A stretch of DNA of 64,000 nucleotides, taken from the NCBI GenBank assembly GCA_001574975.1, contig KQ965740.1, positions 691,524 to 755,523 on the forward strand. The letters are read 5' to 3'. The stretch comes from Gonapodya prolifera JEL478. Taxonomy: Eukaryota; Monoblepharomycota; Monoblepharidomycetes; Monoblepharidales; Gonapodyaceae. The notes under the pieces are model-generated. The model made no database searches and was not told the origin of the DNA. It saw only the letters and a program-made list of their open reading frames with translations. Of this stretch, positions 24,148 to 36,100 are shown in pieces (the first letter of the stretch is position 1; each line of letters opens with the position of its first letter). Made by a program: the position numbers and the translations under genes.

Positions 24148-25520
24148 CTAGCAGCCTTGCGGTTTCGGGCTGATGCCAGTGCAGTTGGGATTTGCACCGG
24201 TGATACCGACCTTGCTGAAGGTGAACTTGCTGCACGCAGCGCAGAGAATGTAGATGTTGTTCTTGGCGCCCGATGCCATGGTGCCTTGGACGTTGATCGC
24301 GGTGACGTTCGAGATGGGTATTCCAGCGCCAGGGATGCCAGTAGGACCTGTTGGACGCGAAATGAATTCGCGTACCGAAAGCTCAACAAAATTCTGAGCG
24401 TACCTCCGTTTTGGTAGTCCTGCTGGATCACGATACCGTAGTTGTTGATGCTGTTCAGGGTAATATCCTTCCAGAGAACGTTCTTGACGGATCCGCCGGT
24501 TGCATCACTGATGGTCTTGATACGGAGACCTGGCGTTGCCAGAGTTTGTCACAAGAGTGTTTCAAGAAACTGGAATCTTTGAGAGAGGCTCACCATTGTC
24601 TTCGCTCGTGATGGTGCAGCCTTGAACCACCACATCAGAAACGGTTTTCCCACTTGCAATGGACCTGACAGGGGAATGGGGAGTAAACAAAACTGCTCCT
24701 CTCCAATGCGATCGAGCAATTAACAACTCACCCAATGGAGATTCCGTGGCCTCCGGTGCACTGGTTGTTCAGGAATTGGATGTTAGACCCGGAGTTTATT
24801 GCCAAGCAGTCGTCCTGGTTGGTGACGATGCAGTTCTGGATGATAATGTTGTTGGCAGAGACGTCTACATACATTCAATGATATTCGGTCAGGGTGAACT
24901 ACAGAACCGAGACACAGCACTCACCGAAAGCATCTGTGTTGTGGCCTTTGCTCTTGCCTGCTGTGTCGTCCACAGTAATGTGGTCGAAGGTGGTGTCGGA
25001 ACCGCCAATGCTGAAGACGTGGACCGGTGCGTTCAAGATCTTGATCCCCTTGACCAACGAGTTTCCCGTCAGGGTGGACCGGAACATCTTGGGCTTGGGC
25101 ACGCCCCCGTTGCCGCCCTTTCCGTCCCAGTACGACGCGCCGTTGCCGTCAAAGGTGGCGCCGGTGCCGTCAAATGTGATGCCCGAGCCGCCGATGGTGA
25201 ACAGGTAGTTGGTCTTGTCGAGTGTTCCCGCGGCCCACGTGATGGTACCCTTGACGGTGACTTTGGTGCCGGACTTGAGGCCGGACATGTCGATGACCTC
25301 GTTCTTGGGGACGGTGAAGGGTCCTTGGATGGTGATGCTGGTCGAGGCGAGACATTTGGACACGGTGTCGAACGAGTTGATAACGCATTGCTGAGAAGAG
25401 AGTGTAATCGCCCAAGTCTGAGAAGAAGCGGGCCCGATCTGGTTCTAAAGCTGTGAAACTCACCGCGTAGGCTTGAGAGCTGGCCAACGCCAGAGTCAAC
25501 AGCAAGAGGATGGCGCGCAT
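24148..25520 (-). CDS. Secreted polygalacturonase (GH28), intact copy 4
   Basis: Extracellular pectin depolymerase. The signal peptide [19 protein letters not shown] lies in its own exon, followed by an intron and the mature start [10 protein letters not shown]. Catalytic motifs are complete: [26 protein letters not shown] and [13 protein letters not shown]. It ends [12 protein letters not shown] with stop TAG at 24148-24150. Introns fall at the same places as in the copies at 10302 and 12820, with one additional intron after GHGISIG. The leader differs from that of copy 1, and the body reads [23 protein letters not shown], so the two intact enzymes belong to diverged subtypes. The gene lies tandem with, and upstream of, its degenerate sister at 22092-23452. 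Confidence 0.93.
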
Positions 25521-26249
25521 GATTCAAAATGTTTCCGATGGGAGAGGAAGTCGGAGTACAGACAAGACAGCAATTGGAACCCCTGTTTTATAGTGTTCGT
25601 CGGCTTGGCAGGTCATACGCGCCGTGAGGGAAGTTTTAGGTTCAGGATCCACTAGAAAACGACCTCAAGGGCGTCGACGTGCAGCGGAAATGCCCGATCG
25701 CGCCTTTTTGCAGCCGCGGAACAAGAGGATCGCGACGGTCCGAGTTCAAACCGGTGGTGGATGGTGTCCGGTGACTTTTTGGGGAAAAGGTTAGTGTGCT
25801 CTCCAGTGGGAAACACAACAGGGAGGCAAGGGAACGTCAACGATCAGGTAGTACGTTACACGTCCAAACAAGAGAGTGCACCGGCGGCTTGTATTAATAT
25901 TCTGTACGCTCCGCAATCCACAGAACGAACTTCCAAATAATTCGGCGGTTTGTTTCGCAAATGCTGCCACCCGTCACATTTGGAACATTTGATTTCATCC
26001 ATGAATCCCTTCACATAGGACAACGGGTGTATAATGGTGCGGGGAACAGTTCATTCCGACGATCAGGAGAAGGAAACAATACATGCCTTTCCCTCCTCCC
26101 CCTTTCTTTTCTGCATTGGGGTTGGGTCCCAAGAAGCAAGTTGTCGTTTCCGAAACTCGCCGCTAGCAGTCAGGTTAAACGTGACACATCACATCTTGGG
26201 AAAGAAAGCAAAAAGACCAATATCTATCACTGTAGCATATAACATCGTC
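25521..26249. other. Intergenic region, divergent/convergent spacer
   Basis: 5' flank of the intact polygalacturonase and 3' flank of the ankyrin gene. No coding exon with recognisable motifs. Confidence 0.45.
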
Positions 26250-27116
26250 TCAGGTCTCCGAATATTGTGGAAGAGCTTCCGCAGATCGCAACCTGTCGGC
26301 GACACCGTTCACGTAGTCCCATTCGTTCTTAAACCTCCCAAGAGCTCTTACGGAGACCGCGGCGCCCCTCCGAATCAGTACCTTGACAATTTCCATATTG
26401 GCTTTCTTCTTGACCCATACATGGGCGATATTCGCCGACGGCTGCAGATCGGTCACAACCACAATAGCGCCAGGATGGTTGCACCGCTCCTCGTCGTTAC
26501 TCAAGGCGTACTCCAGCGCAGACACGTACGTGTTCGAGTCGCGCCAGCGCCGAGCCTGCCACAGGTCCCAGGTCCAGTTGGTGCGGACCCGGCAGTCCCC
26601 TTGAACATTGCTGCGTCGCCTTTCAACACGGGCAACCCTTCGGTAGAGCCCGGCGTCCCGTTGCGTCCGGTTTGCGCCGCCCACTGCGATTTCAGAAGCT
26701 GCACGTACTCGAATGCGTTGGGGACGGCCCACGAGATGCGTTCGTTGGGGTCCGCACCTTGGATTATTGATGTCGTCAAGGACTGTCATCAGTATCTTCC
26801 TATGTAGGTGCATCCCACCCCACATCCACACACTTACCTGCGATCAAGAGCTCATCGACGACGTCTCCTCCACGTATGGCCAAACAAAGCGCCGACTCGG
26901 TCACCTTGGTGTCCTCCCAGTAAGCATACTCATTTGCCTTGATGAATCGCCTTGACGACGTATAGCGGCCTTTTGTGGTGACCGATTTCCGAGCGTGTGG
27001 GCTGGCGCCGGCAGCAACCGCGGCCGGACGAGGTCCAGGTTGCATTCCTCGATGGCCGCGATCAAGGTAGCGTCATGGGCGGGTGTTGTGGACTCAGCTG
27101 GAGTTGCGATGATCAT
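26250..27116 (-). pseudogene. Ankyrin-repeat protein gene with two frameshifts
   Basis: Two exons separated by an intron at about 26763-26842. Ankyrin-like units are visible: TESALCLAIRGGDVVDELL joining across the intron to IAGADPNERISWAVP, and NMEIVKVLIRRGAAVSVRAL near the end. The opening MIIATPAESTTPAHDATLIAA runs into a similar unit (LDLV...AAGASPHARK), but only after a frame change near 27020. A second frame change occurs at a G run near 26593 (MFKG then DCRVRTNWTWDLW). One inserted base at each site would restore a continuous ankyrin protein of about 260 residues. Both sites are GC-rich homopolymer-like, so sequencing error and real decay are both possible. Partners are unknown. Confidence 0.6.
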
Positions 27117-27880
27117 GTGGGACGTTACAGTAAGAGATTTATATTACGGTTTAGCCGATATATGGAGGAGTCCTGCGTCACCCTCCACACTCGCCACCTC
27201 TCCCGCCCCGGTGCATCATTGGGACAACTCCTGGACAAGAAAGCACCTGCTGCAGTCGCTCTGCTCTCGGCTGCCACACAACTCTGTCCACGTCAACAGA
27301 GGCCACAGCACTGCCCCCGCGCATTGGAGAATCAACGACAGCGGTACAAGAGGGCACAAGCACCACGCCAAGACATCCGCGGCTTTGCTTTGCCGGTTAC
27401 CGCTCGTTGTTTGTCAAATAGTGCGCAGGGAAGAAATGAAGAAACGGACGAAAGTGTAGCTCGGCTGAACACCCATCCCTCCCTGGAACGAGCGCGCACG
27501 GTGGTGGTTTGGCAAAGTGTTGCCCTGGGTGTTCTGCCGATAACGCTTACGTGTCCATGCAGAGATGAAGACTTGGAACGAATGTTTCGCGGTGATCACG
27601 TCGAGGAAGTTCGCACTTGTTTGCTCTGCAAGAGGACGACCCGCCGTTTTCACACCGGCACCTTTCCTTTCGCTTCCCGTGTGTCAGTTTATTTGCGTGG
27701 TAATGGACAGATGGATCACAAGAAGATTACATTCGGAAGTTGCCGTAAAGATGAGGAGGACGGAGCACAAGGCAAATGTACCACAGGGTAAATTTGCATA
27801 TATTTTTCCATTCAAAATTGTATTCTCTGAAGGAGAGTGAGATTTACCTATTCCCATGAAGTTCTCGCCCAAACCAACGA
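27117..27880. other. Intergenic region
   Basis: A long open frame runs through this stretch on the + strand, but its product is compositionally odd and overlaps the ankyrin exon. I see no supportable gene. It should contain the ankyrin promoter and the GH79 3' end. Confidence 0.45.
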
Positions 27881-29855
27881 TCAATACCAGGTCTTTTCGA
27901 AAGTGAGCATGGCAATCTCGCCAGCACCAAGCAAGAAAGTCTGGTTTGCAACGGCAGTCCTTCCAGCGGTAGCATTAAAAGTCACGTTCAAGGGAGAATC
28001 AAGGCTTTGTCCACCCCACGTGCTAATGAGGGTCGAACAGGAATCAGGTTCCATCCTTCACACTGTTCGCAATTGCAAAAATCAGACTCACAGGCCCGAT
28101 GTAGAATTAGTGTACGGCGCCGAGAACTTCTTGGCGAAGATCTTGGTGTTGGCGAGCTTCCCAAGCAGCACAATCGGCACTGCCGGTGCCGTCACGTTCC
28201 CAGGAAAATTTGGCTGGTGGCTGATAAAGATGGCCCTGGCGATGTGGTCGTCCTCGTACACCCCGTATGCCGCAACCGCGTTATTGTTGCTTGCAAGCTC
28301 GACGATCTTGGTTTGGGGTTTCGGCCCGATGAGCTCGCCTACGATGTATGCGGCGTAGTAGGCGGATTGGACTTTGGGCGCCTCCGAAGCGTAGGGACCG
28401 ATGGAGATCGCGCTCGGCTGGAGAAGACTGTACGCGTAGCCGATACCGTTATGTAAATGAATCTGCTTGATTCCGTTTACGGCGTACTGCAGTGCGTAGT
28501 CGACCAGGAAGATGACGGCCTCAGCGGCGTCACTCATTCCGATGATTCCGTGCCTGAAGACAACGTCATGCGGGGAACACGTCGGGCTCGACTTCAACGC
28601 TTATAAAATGCAGATGACCGGTAACACACCTGGCAGCAGTGTTGGTTTCTCCCATTACAAGACCCAGGCCAGCACTGGCGACTTGGGCTCGGTGGGCTCC
28701 ATGGATAGAGACGTTCGCACGAACGCCGTTTTTGCCGAGCAAAGATCCTTGGGGAGGGTTTAGGCCGGGACCGAGGTTCACAGTCTGTAAGGCCGCGGAG
28801 TCAGATGCGCCAAGAGCTATGATGTCGCCTTTCACCCAAAACTCACACTGTAAAAGTGCTTATTCCACATGCCGAGGTACTTGGAGACCACGCTTTCGTT
28901 CGCGTTGAGGACGCTCGTGGGAGCGAATTGGCCGAACCGATACATGGCGTCCGAGAACGATCCGCCGTAGAACTTGGGGTGGCCGGTGCCCCAAGGGTCA
29001 ACGGCTTTTGCAATAGCAGCCAATGTTGACGTCCACGCAGCCGTGTAGTTGAAGACGTCAAAGTCGGGGAGTTTGCCGCCAAAGAGGGTGACGCTATACA
29101 GGTCGGGCTGTTTCGATTGTGCGTTAGTTCCCAAAGAGGAGTCGGGACAATAAAAAGATGCAACCCACTTCATTACCAAGTTCGAGGAACGATAGAGTCT
29201 GTTTTCCGGTGTATTGTTTCCCAGAGCCGTAGAAGGCATCAACGATAGCCATAGCCTGATTAACGGACTCGGTAACGTTCAGGGATTCCAAATTGATCCC
29301 CCATACGCTTATTGAGGAAAACAATGATTCCGAAGACTCGAGATTCCGAATGACCGTGGAGGCACTCACAACTGTGTGCCAGCAGGGAAGTTCCCACTCA
29401 GCTGGTAGAACTTGGGTGAGAGGTAGACGACACTTGCGGGCGGATACGGAGAGGTTTCGGTTGGAGTTGGGTAGGTAGAATTAACGTATTCCACAGACGA
29501 GGAGAGGAAGGCCTTGTCCTCTGAGCTTCCTGAATGGTGTAGACACCACTGGTAAGTATTCGATGCGCTCGATTTCCGTGAATTCACACGAACCTCCAAC
29601 GCGAATCGGTGGTGCAACGCCCGTAAGTTTCTTGAGATTGTTGAGCGCGGTGTTCACGAAATCATTAGGCTTCCCCACGGCAGGTCCCGCCCACGCAGAA
29701 AAATCGCTCAGCTCGATGGACAAGCCGACCAAGTCTTTGGGAAGGTCCTGCGCCCAGGAGGGGGAGGTTGCGGGGATGTACGAAGTTGTGGTGGCCCAGA
29801 CGGGATTCCCAAACAGGGACAGAGTGAGTGCGACAATCGGGGACGTGATGTGCAT
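27881..29855 (-). CDS. Glycoside hydrolase family 79 beta-glucuronidase-like protein, secreted
   Basis: Likely releases glucuronic acid (or its 4-O-methyl form) from arabinogalactan proteins or similar polysaccharides. The signal peptide reads MHITSPIVALTLSLFGNPVWA. The catalytic barrel shows LVGLSIELSDFSAWAG and PPIRVGGSSEDKAF, which is restored by an intron inside the Gly-Gly codon. The acid/base region ELGNE joins across a phase-0 intron to PDLY (NEPDLY). The nucleophile region is LVMGETNTA. The C-terminal beta domain carries IKQIHLHNGIGYAYS, FISHQPNFPGNV and, in the last exon, FLLGAGEIAMLTFEKTWY. At least seven exons, with phases consistent where checked. A truncated inverted copy of its 5' end lies 1.5 kb away at about 31357. 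Confidence 0.88.
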
Positions 29856-31329
29856 TTTTCGGCGGTTAATTGGCTTTGGTGGAGCATTTTATTGCGCTGA
29901 CAGATGACCATGTCGCCCGATCGGACATTTTCGCCTCAGGTAAGTTTTGTTTCGGCGTGATCAGGAGCCATTATAAACCCGGGAAGATGTGGCCGCTTAT
30001 TCTCTGCTGACTCTCCAAAAGCAACAAGGGGATTCAGTATGTATCCCGTAAACATGGGAGAGAACTTCTCACAATCGATGCCCCCATCCCGATACTCCGG
30101 GAAAATGAAGATTGAGATTCCATGTGTACGAACACAGATCACATCATTAAGTCGTGAAGGAGACGAGATGCTGTTGCCGTCAACTTGATTTTGAGGGGAA
30201 CGCACACCATGTCACTGGAAAACTGGATGGTCCTTGTCACTGATCAAAGTCCTCTTTCGAAAATTTTGCAGGAAGCTCCGACCAAGATTCCATTAACAAG
30301 ACGACGTCATCATTTGGAGCTCGGTCACAGCCATCTCCATCTGTTGTTCATCGTTAGTGCAAGCGAAGACTTCTTCCAACGCTTTGGAGGGCCTGACATC
30401 TTCGGAGGCTGAAGCGAGGGGCGGCGGCTTTGGTCAGGGTTCCGACAACCTCGCATCAGTCTCGCACCTCTTCTCCACCTCTTTCTCATTCACTTGCACT
30501 CTCTTTATAACCAAAATTGATTTCAGTTGCTGTGGTAAGTAACCATGGTGGAACAATCAACACTCAGCTTTTCAACTGCGTTCAGAGGCAAACAGAGAAA
30601 TGCGAGCGGCCATCGATCCCTCTTGGCATCCTGCGTCGTGCCAGGTTGAGGATTCCAAGATCAGGGTGACTAACGATGAATCGCTGCGATCGACCCCTGT
30701 TGCACAAATTCAAGCGTTGTCTCAACCAGCGGAACCATGCTTCTCTCATCGTATGGCGGCGGAACTTGCCTTAGAGAACCCTCTCAACCCATTTATCAGC
30801 AGCCTGCGTTGGGCAATGTCGACCAGTACATCCGTGCTCACCAGTCGATCGGCCCCACAATGTGTGGATCTCAGCATTCTTACACTCCCAAAGAGAACGT
30901 CTGAAGAAACGAAAGTGGAACCACCAAAACTTGGACTTAAGAAGTGACAAGAGTTTACTACGCACAGCTGCGCGGACTTATTGGAACGGTGATTTGCGAG
31001 GATGTCTACACATGTGTTTTGGGAGGAATCCCGTTCTCAATAACAAAGATCTGTGAATACAATATTCCAACTCTCATGCATGTAGGCCAGATCTTTACGC
31101 TTCACTGCATGCAAAATAATGCGGCTTCGGCTTCTTCCAAATCAAATGCTGGTTGCGAGAGGACTAGCCGGCTCTGAGGCAAACTCAGTCGGCGATTTCC
31201 GTTTCTTATTTCAAATCATCTCTGATTTCTCCACCGGGTTTGTAATGGGCCCACCAAGGATTCCGGCAGTTACCTGAGGCAAATAGTTAACCGATCAGGC
31301 GACATGTGATGTTAGCAACAAAACATGCA
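29856..31329. other. Long spacer with one doubtful reading frame
   Basis: No recognisable gene. Frames around 30543-30947 (+) start at plausible ATGs but change frame without clear splice signals, and their products match nothing I know. The stretch lies between the GH79 gene and its inverted fragment, so it may have been affected by that rearrangement. Confidence 0.4.
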
Positions 31330-31490
31330 ACTGCCAAAGCCAAGTAAGCACTGAAAATGCACATAAAATCGCCGATTGTTGCGCTCGCCCTTTCCCTGGT
31401 GGGGAATCCCGTCAAGCCGCCACAACAGCGCACATGCCCGCCGTCGATCGAGCTGAGCGTCTTCGGAACAAGCAACTTGTACGCCGTGAG
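31330..31490 (+). pseudogene. Truncated, inverted copy of the GH79 gene 5' end
   Basis: The ATG at 31357 opens MHIKSPIVALALSLVGNPV, nearly identical to the GH79 signal peptide at 29855 (MHITSPIVALTLSLFGNPV), then jumps to SIELSVFG, matching SIELSDFS of the functional gene after loss of the intervening residues. Similarity extends about 25 bp upstream of the ATG (CCAAAGCCAA...GAAAATGCACAT in both). No catalytic-domain sequence follows. It is on the opposite strand from its parent, so this is an inverted partial duplication. Confidence 0.8.
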
Positions 31491-31684
31491 TGTGGGATAA
31501 ACGAATAATCATTGCAAGTCCGTATCTACAGATTAGGATTACTTCCTACGATGCGCCAGTCATTTACTGACGGCGAATACATGTCCTGTGTTGCAGTGAG
31601 ACGATGATTCATTGTCCCTTCCTTGCAATAACGACCCATGTGGCATCCCGACGCACCTCCATATATTCCAACCTCTCGTCCACA

Positions 31685-32699
31685 TCACGCACTCCTATGA
31701 TACAGGTAATTCCTCGCACCTGCCACAAGCAACGCCGTCAGGATCCAGAAACTCCAGTATTTTGCACGTAACGGCTCAATGAGCGATTGCAGAGCACCAC
31801 CGTCGGGGACGGGAATGAGTCGGTCAGACCCCATCATGAGTCCGGGGCGGTCGAGGTATCTGGGAGAGACCAGGATGCAGTGAGCAAGGTGAACGGTGAG
31901 GCCATTTGCCTTTGTCACCTCGGGTTCGCTTCGCGGGGCACTCGCCTCCGGCGGACCCCTCGATCAGTGATTCGCACCAACGCGTCAGGCTCGCTGCGCT
32001 CGCGGGGCTCGACTCTACTTCATTTGGCTTCGCCTCGTTCGTTCCGTCACGCTCCGCCTCGCCCCCCAAAGGTGACAAGACGAAAAGGATTGTAAACATA
32101 CTTGGGCACACCATCCATGATGCATGCGGGGGTAAGGAAGGTGTCTAGCCGGCCTTCACAGTATACGCTGGTTGGATCGGGGTGCTTCGAGTGAGCAGAT
32201 GTGCGGTGGCCGATGAAGGAGTCATGGAAGTGGACTTACTGGGCCATGGGCTTCCACCACCCCACTCCTCGGTCGCTGCACGTAGGAGGAAAGAGCGTGC
32301 GCACGCCAAACTGTTTCGGCGGGTGAATGAAAACGGGAACATGACTTTGCACGATGGTCCATTAAGTCTCTGGTGAGAATCCACCGCCTCTGGGCGATTG
32401 AGCGTAGTACACACCATTTCGCGCAGCTATGCCGCACCGTCTTGTCTTCGCGGTCTGGATCGGAGGTAAACGTGTCGGTAGCTCCGCTGATGGTGACATC
32501 GGTCTCCTTGAAGATTGCCGCCTCAATCATCGGCGCGGAGTGGATTCGTGTGCAGTCCGAGCAGTGGCACACTGTCATCATGAGCGGAGGCGCGAGAGTT
32601 GTAATCTGGAAAGAAGATGGATAAACGGTGCTCGTAGAAAGATGGACAGAGGGAACGCACTTTGACGCTACCACACGGGCACGAGAACTCGCGGAACAT
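31685..32699 (-). CDS. CENP-V/GFA (DUF636) zinc-binding domain protein
   Basis: Exon 1 (MFREFSCPCGSVK) splices with donor GTGCGT to an exon with MMTVCHCSDCTRIHSAPMIE and VRHSCAKC. The CxCG...CHCxxC...C pattern supplies the structural and catalytic zinc ligands of the GFA fold, as in bacterial glutathione-dependent formaldehyde-activating-like proteins. Downstream exons are less certain. A phase-compatible model gives TPACIMDGVPKYLDRPGLMM across a 242-bp intron (31860-32101), then PDGGALQSLIEPL and a hydrophobic YWSFWILTALLVAGA near the C-terminus, which could be a membrane anchor. That intron carries an inverted-repeat-bounded CG-rich insertion. The activity is unknown; many family members are not formaldehyde enzymes. 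Confidence 0.68.
31912..32078. mobile_element. MITE-like CG-rich element with 9-bp terminal inverted repeats
   Basis: The element is bounded by TTGTCACCT (31912-31920) and its exact inverse AGGTGACAA (32070-32078), 167 bp in all. The interior is packed with short CG-rich words such as CTCGCTGCGCTCG, GCCTCCGGCGGAC and GCTTCGC. It sits wholly inside an intron of the GFA gene. No target-site duplication is obvious and no protein is encoded. Three interior words recur in the intron array at 49.65-50.0 kb. Confidence 0.55.
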
Positions 32700-33109
32700 A
32701 TTTAGTGATGTCGATGGCCAGAGCGTGTCGTTGCAGCAATTTAAGCCAGTCAAGGGCCGTGGTCCTGTATTTGTGGTCGGGTGACACGTAGCCTTTGCTT
32801 CCGTGGGACCACGTCGGCACTTGATTCTTTGCCATCGGCATCGCGGCCCAGCGCGAAGACACTCGCATCGTCAAGAATCCTCAGGTTCTTCCCGCAGAAC
32901 ATTGATTGCACATCTGCAAACTGGAATCTCCCGCATAGGAGTTCATCACATCACACCCTTCGCACAAACCCTCTTTACAAACGAAAAGAAAGATCATGTA
33001 TTCGTCGTTATCTTCATGAATGAAGTGCTTTCTGCAACCCCATCTCTTCGAATCAACCCTCGTTAAACTCCTGCCTGTATCGATGACCCAAAACACCCAC
33101 TCCCCATCC
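32700..33109. other. Intergenic region between two minus-strand genes
   Basis: Short frames only; no motif seen. It should contain the GFA promoter. Confidence 0.4.
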
Positions 33110-36100
33110 TCACTTGGGAACACCATCTCCCGAACCCTCCCTTGCCGGCGCAATAGCAATCGCAGCAGCTTCTTCTTCTCCCCACCTCACCTCTTTCCCC
33201 TTGGACTCCCCCTCCTGCCCCGGAGCGAATGACAATGACCGCCCGACTCCGCGCTCCCCGTCACCTTCTCTGCGGGAAATTTTGCTGCTACCACCAACAC
33301 GCTCGGGCACATAGTAACGGTACTCGTACGACATAGGCTCCACCGATCCCCCCGACGGCTCCCGCGACCGGAGAATGCCACGCTCGCGGCCTTGGCCTTT
33401 GGGCTCTTCCATCCTTGGGGGCGTGCGGTCCCTTGATCCGCTCCTGACCCTCGATGCGTCCGGCTGCCGCGGCGGGGACACGCTGAACGACCGCGATGTG
33501 GGGAACTTGCGTGGAGACACGGTAACGGCGTCCCTTCGTGTCTCGCGGAAATCGTCTATCTGGGGTGCCGGACGCCTTGGTGGAGACCCGGCTCTCTCCA
33601 CGGCTTTGCGCGACACTGGCACATCCCCCGCCGACAACTCGGAAGGCGGGGCCCTTGCTGACTCGTGGGTGCGGCTTGTAGACAGGTACTCCTCTCTCTC
33701 CAAAGTCCCCGACGCATGCGGTCCCGCCGTGAGGAGTCCTCGCACCGCACGAGGCGGCGTGATGGGTAGCACCTACAATTCACACAGCACATATTGTCAG
33801 TCAGCGGAACCCCAACGAAAAGCCCCTGTCCTCTCGCAAAACGCGACTCACCGAAACGAACGTGGACAGCCTCTGCAGAGCCCTCTGCGTCTCGTTCGCG
33901 TTGCGTGTCACATCCAGCAGAAACCGCTCCATCTCGGCCCGCTGGTCCTCAAGCAGCCCGCGGAGGTAGCTTGCCTCGTCAGACTTGTTCCTCAGTCGCG
34001 CAATAAGATCCTCACGCTCGCCAAGGAGACCTTTCAAGATTTGTTATTTGAGGATTTCCACGCACTCTCAAGTCTGAAGCCTGCAACTCCAACCGAAACT
34101 CACCGTCCATTGTCCTGGCCATCGACCGCCTCTGCTCCACTTCCTGCGCAATGGTTCTCTCGGCCTGTTGATTCGATAATTCTTGCCATTACCACCTCAC
34201 ACCACGACCCAATGCGCTCGACTCTCACCGTCAAAAGTGCATGGTCCCGCTCACCTAACTCCTCGTAGAGATTCCGTTGCGTTCGAAGCTTCAAGTTGAC
34301 CTCGCGTTGCAGGCGATCGTTCTCGGTCTCAAGACGCGCGTTACCTTGGGAGTAAATAAGTTGTGCCAAATCAGCCCTTTGCTCTGTCCCGAGCCAGCAA
34401 AAGTGCAAAGGGGAACACGTACGACTAGCCTTCTCCTCCGCGGCGACTGTCTTGGCAGCAAACTCCTCGAGGCGGAGATGCAACTCGTCGGTTCTTGCAA
34501 GTGCGGCGCGCTCGGCGGCGTTTGCCTTATCGCAAACGAGGTCAACAAGGTAAGTAACCATAATTTCCATTTAAAGGAAGGCCCGACCCACCCTTTCGAC
34601 CTGGGCCACCAGCTCTTTCACAACTTTATCCTCCATCCTCGCCGACCCTCGCAGGTCCACTCCGACTCTATCCCTCGTCCCCTCGATCATGGCCGCGAGT
34701 TCGTCACCCTTGCGGACCGCGATCTCCACGTTCTTCTGCAGGATCTTGATCTCCTGGTCCTGGCTCAATATGATCTCGTCCACCGTCTTACGTTCCGCCA
34801 GAAGCTGCGCGATGCGGTCCTGAAGCGCCTTCACTGTCTCGCCGGGCTCGACCCTGGTGACGGGTTCGGGTTGCGTCACGGTGGCGACACCGGTACCGGC
34901 GCCGGGCTCGGGTGGAGCCGATTGGGGCAACGTCGAAAGGCGGTACTGGACGTCGGCCAGGCGGTTCCCAAGCTCGCGGTTCTCGATCCGCAGATGGTTG
35001 ATCTTGGCCAGGAGACGCTCCATATCCTCCTCGGCGTCCTTTCTGTCGTATGAGTCGCGTTTGCGCACATTCTCGAGCTCTTTTGCGTAACGGTCTCGTT
35101 CCACGGCCAGATCCCTCACTGCGAGCTGCCCTTTACGCAACTTGGCCTCAAGGATGGCCTTCTCCGCTTCAAGCTGTCTCACCGTGTCAAGACTCTCCGT
35201 AGAACCGGATGATGCCACCACGGGGCTCCACGCTCGGCCGAGTTCCTTGCGTTGGGTCGCGGGCTGCTCTCCCGTCAAAGAACCAATCTGGTCGGGTGGG
35301 TACGTGGCAGGTCCTGTGACTTCGACTTTGTGCTGCTGTGTTGTGATCGTGTCCACCGGCAGAGACACAGGCGCTGTCTCAAAGTCGTGCGTGATCGCAG
35401 GAGCTTGCATGGTTTCCCTTGTGACAGCGTCAGAGGGAGGACCAACAGATACCCCAGTTTTGCGTTTCTCGTAGGTCACGGGAGGACTGACATAGCCTTC
35501 CGACCTTATTGTGGTGGTGGAAATGGCTTCCAAGGGTGTTGGCCGACTCTGGATCGCCGCAGTTGGCTCGGCAGAGAGTGCCGCGAGTGGCGCCGGTTGT
35601 GCTTTCTCGAGTTCTTGGAGCTTCAGGAGATGCAACAAGCAAATGCGGTTATTATACGTCAATGGATTGTGTACTTTGTACCGCTACCTTCTCAGAAATA
35701 TCTTTGTCGGCCTTCGCGAGTGTGACGCTTCTAACGACACCCGAGCCATCACCGCGTGGTGGGGCGATGTACTCTGCCAGGACGAATCCTTCGTCTTCCT
35801 TGCCGTGAGTGGGAGACGCATCTTCTGCCACCGAGGTGGAAGGGAGTGGGGGGTCCGAGACAAAGGGTGACGAGGCGCTTGTGGATGGAGGTGGCGGCGT
35901 GACGTCTTCTGTCTGGAGAGACGATTGACCTTCAATAGTAGCTGCCATGTGTGCCTTTGGCAGCTTTGGAGTTGTAGCTGTCTCCGTTTCGTGCCGCGAT
36001 AGCGTCGTGTGAGGACTTGTGGATGGTGACGCGGCAGATCTTCTGCGTGATGCCGTGATGGTTCCCCTCCTTTCAAGCGAGAAGTAGTCCTTAACCTCGT

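Noticed and set aside
10302-25520. Secondary-metabolite gene cluster around the 2OG dioxygenase
   Set aside because: There is no synthase, P450 or cluster regulator nearby; the neighbours are pectinases and unrelated genes.
26997-27791. 264-codon open frame on the + strand
   Set aside because: It overlaps the ankyrin exon on the other strand, has no motif, an odd composition and no splice or promoter support; judged a chance frame in GC-rich DNA.
30543-30947. Small + strand gene
   Set aside because: Frames change without clear GT-AG signals and no motif is present; left as unsupported.
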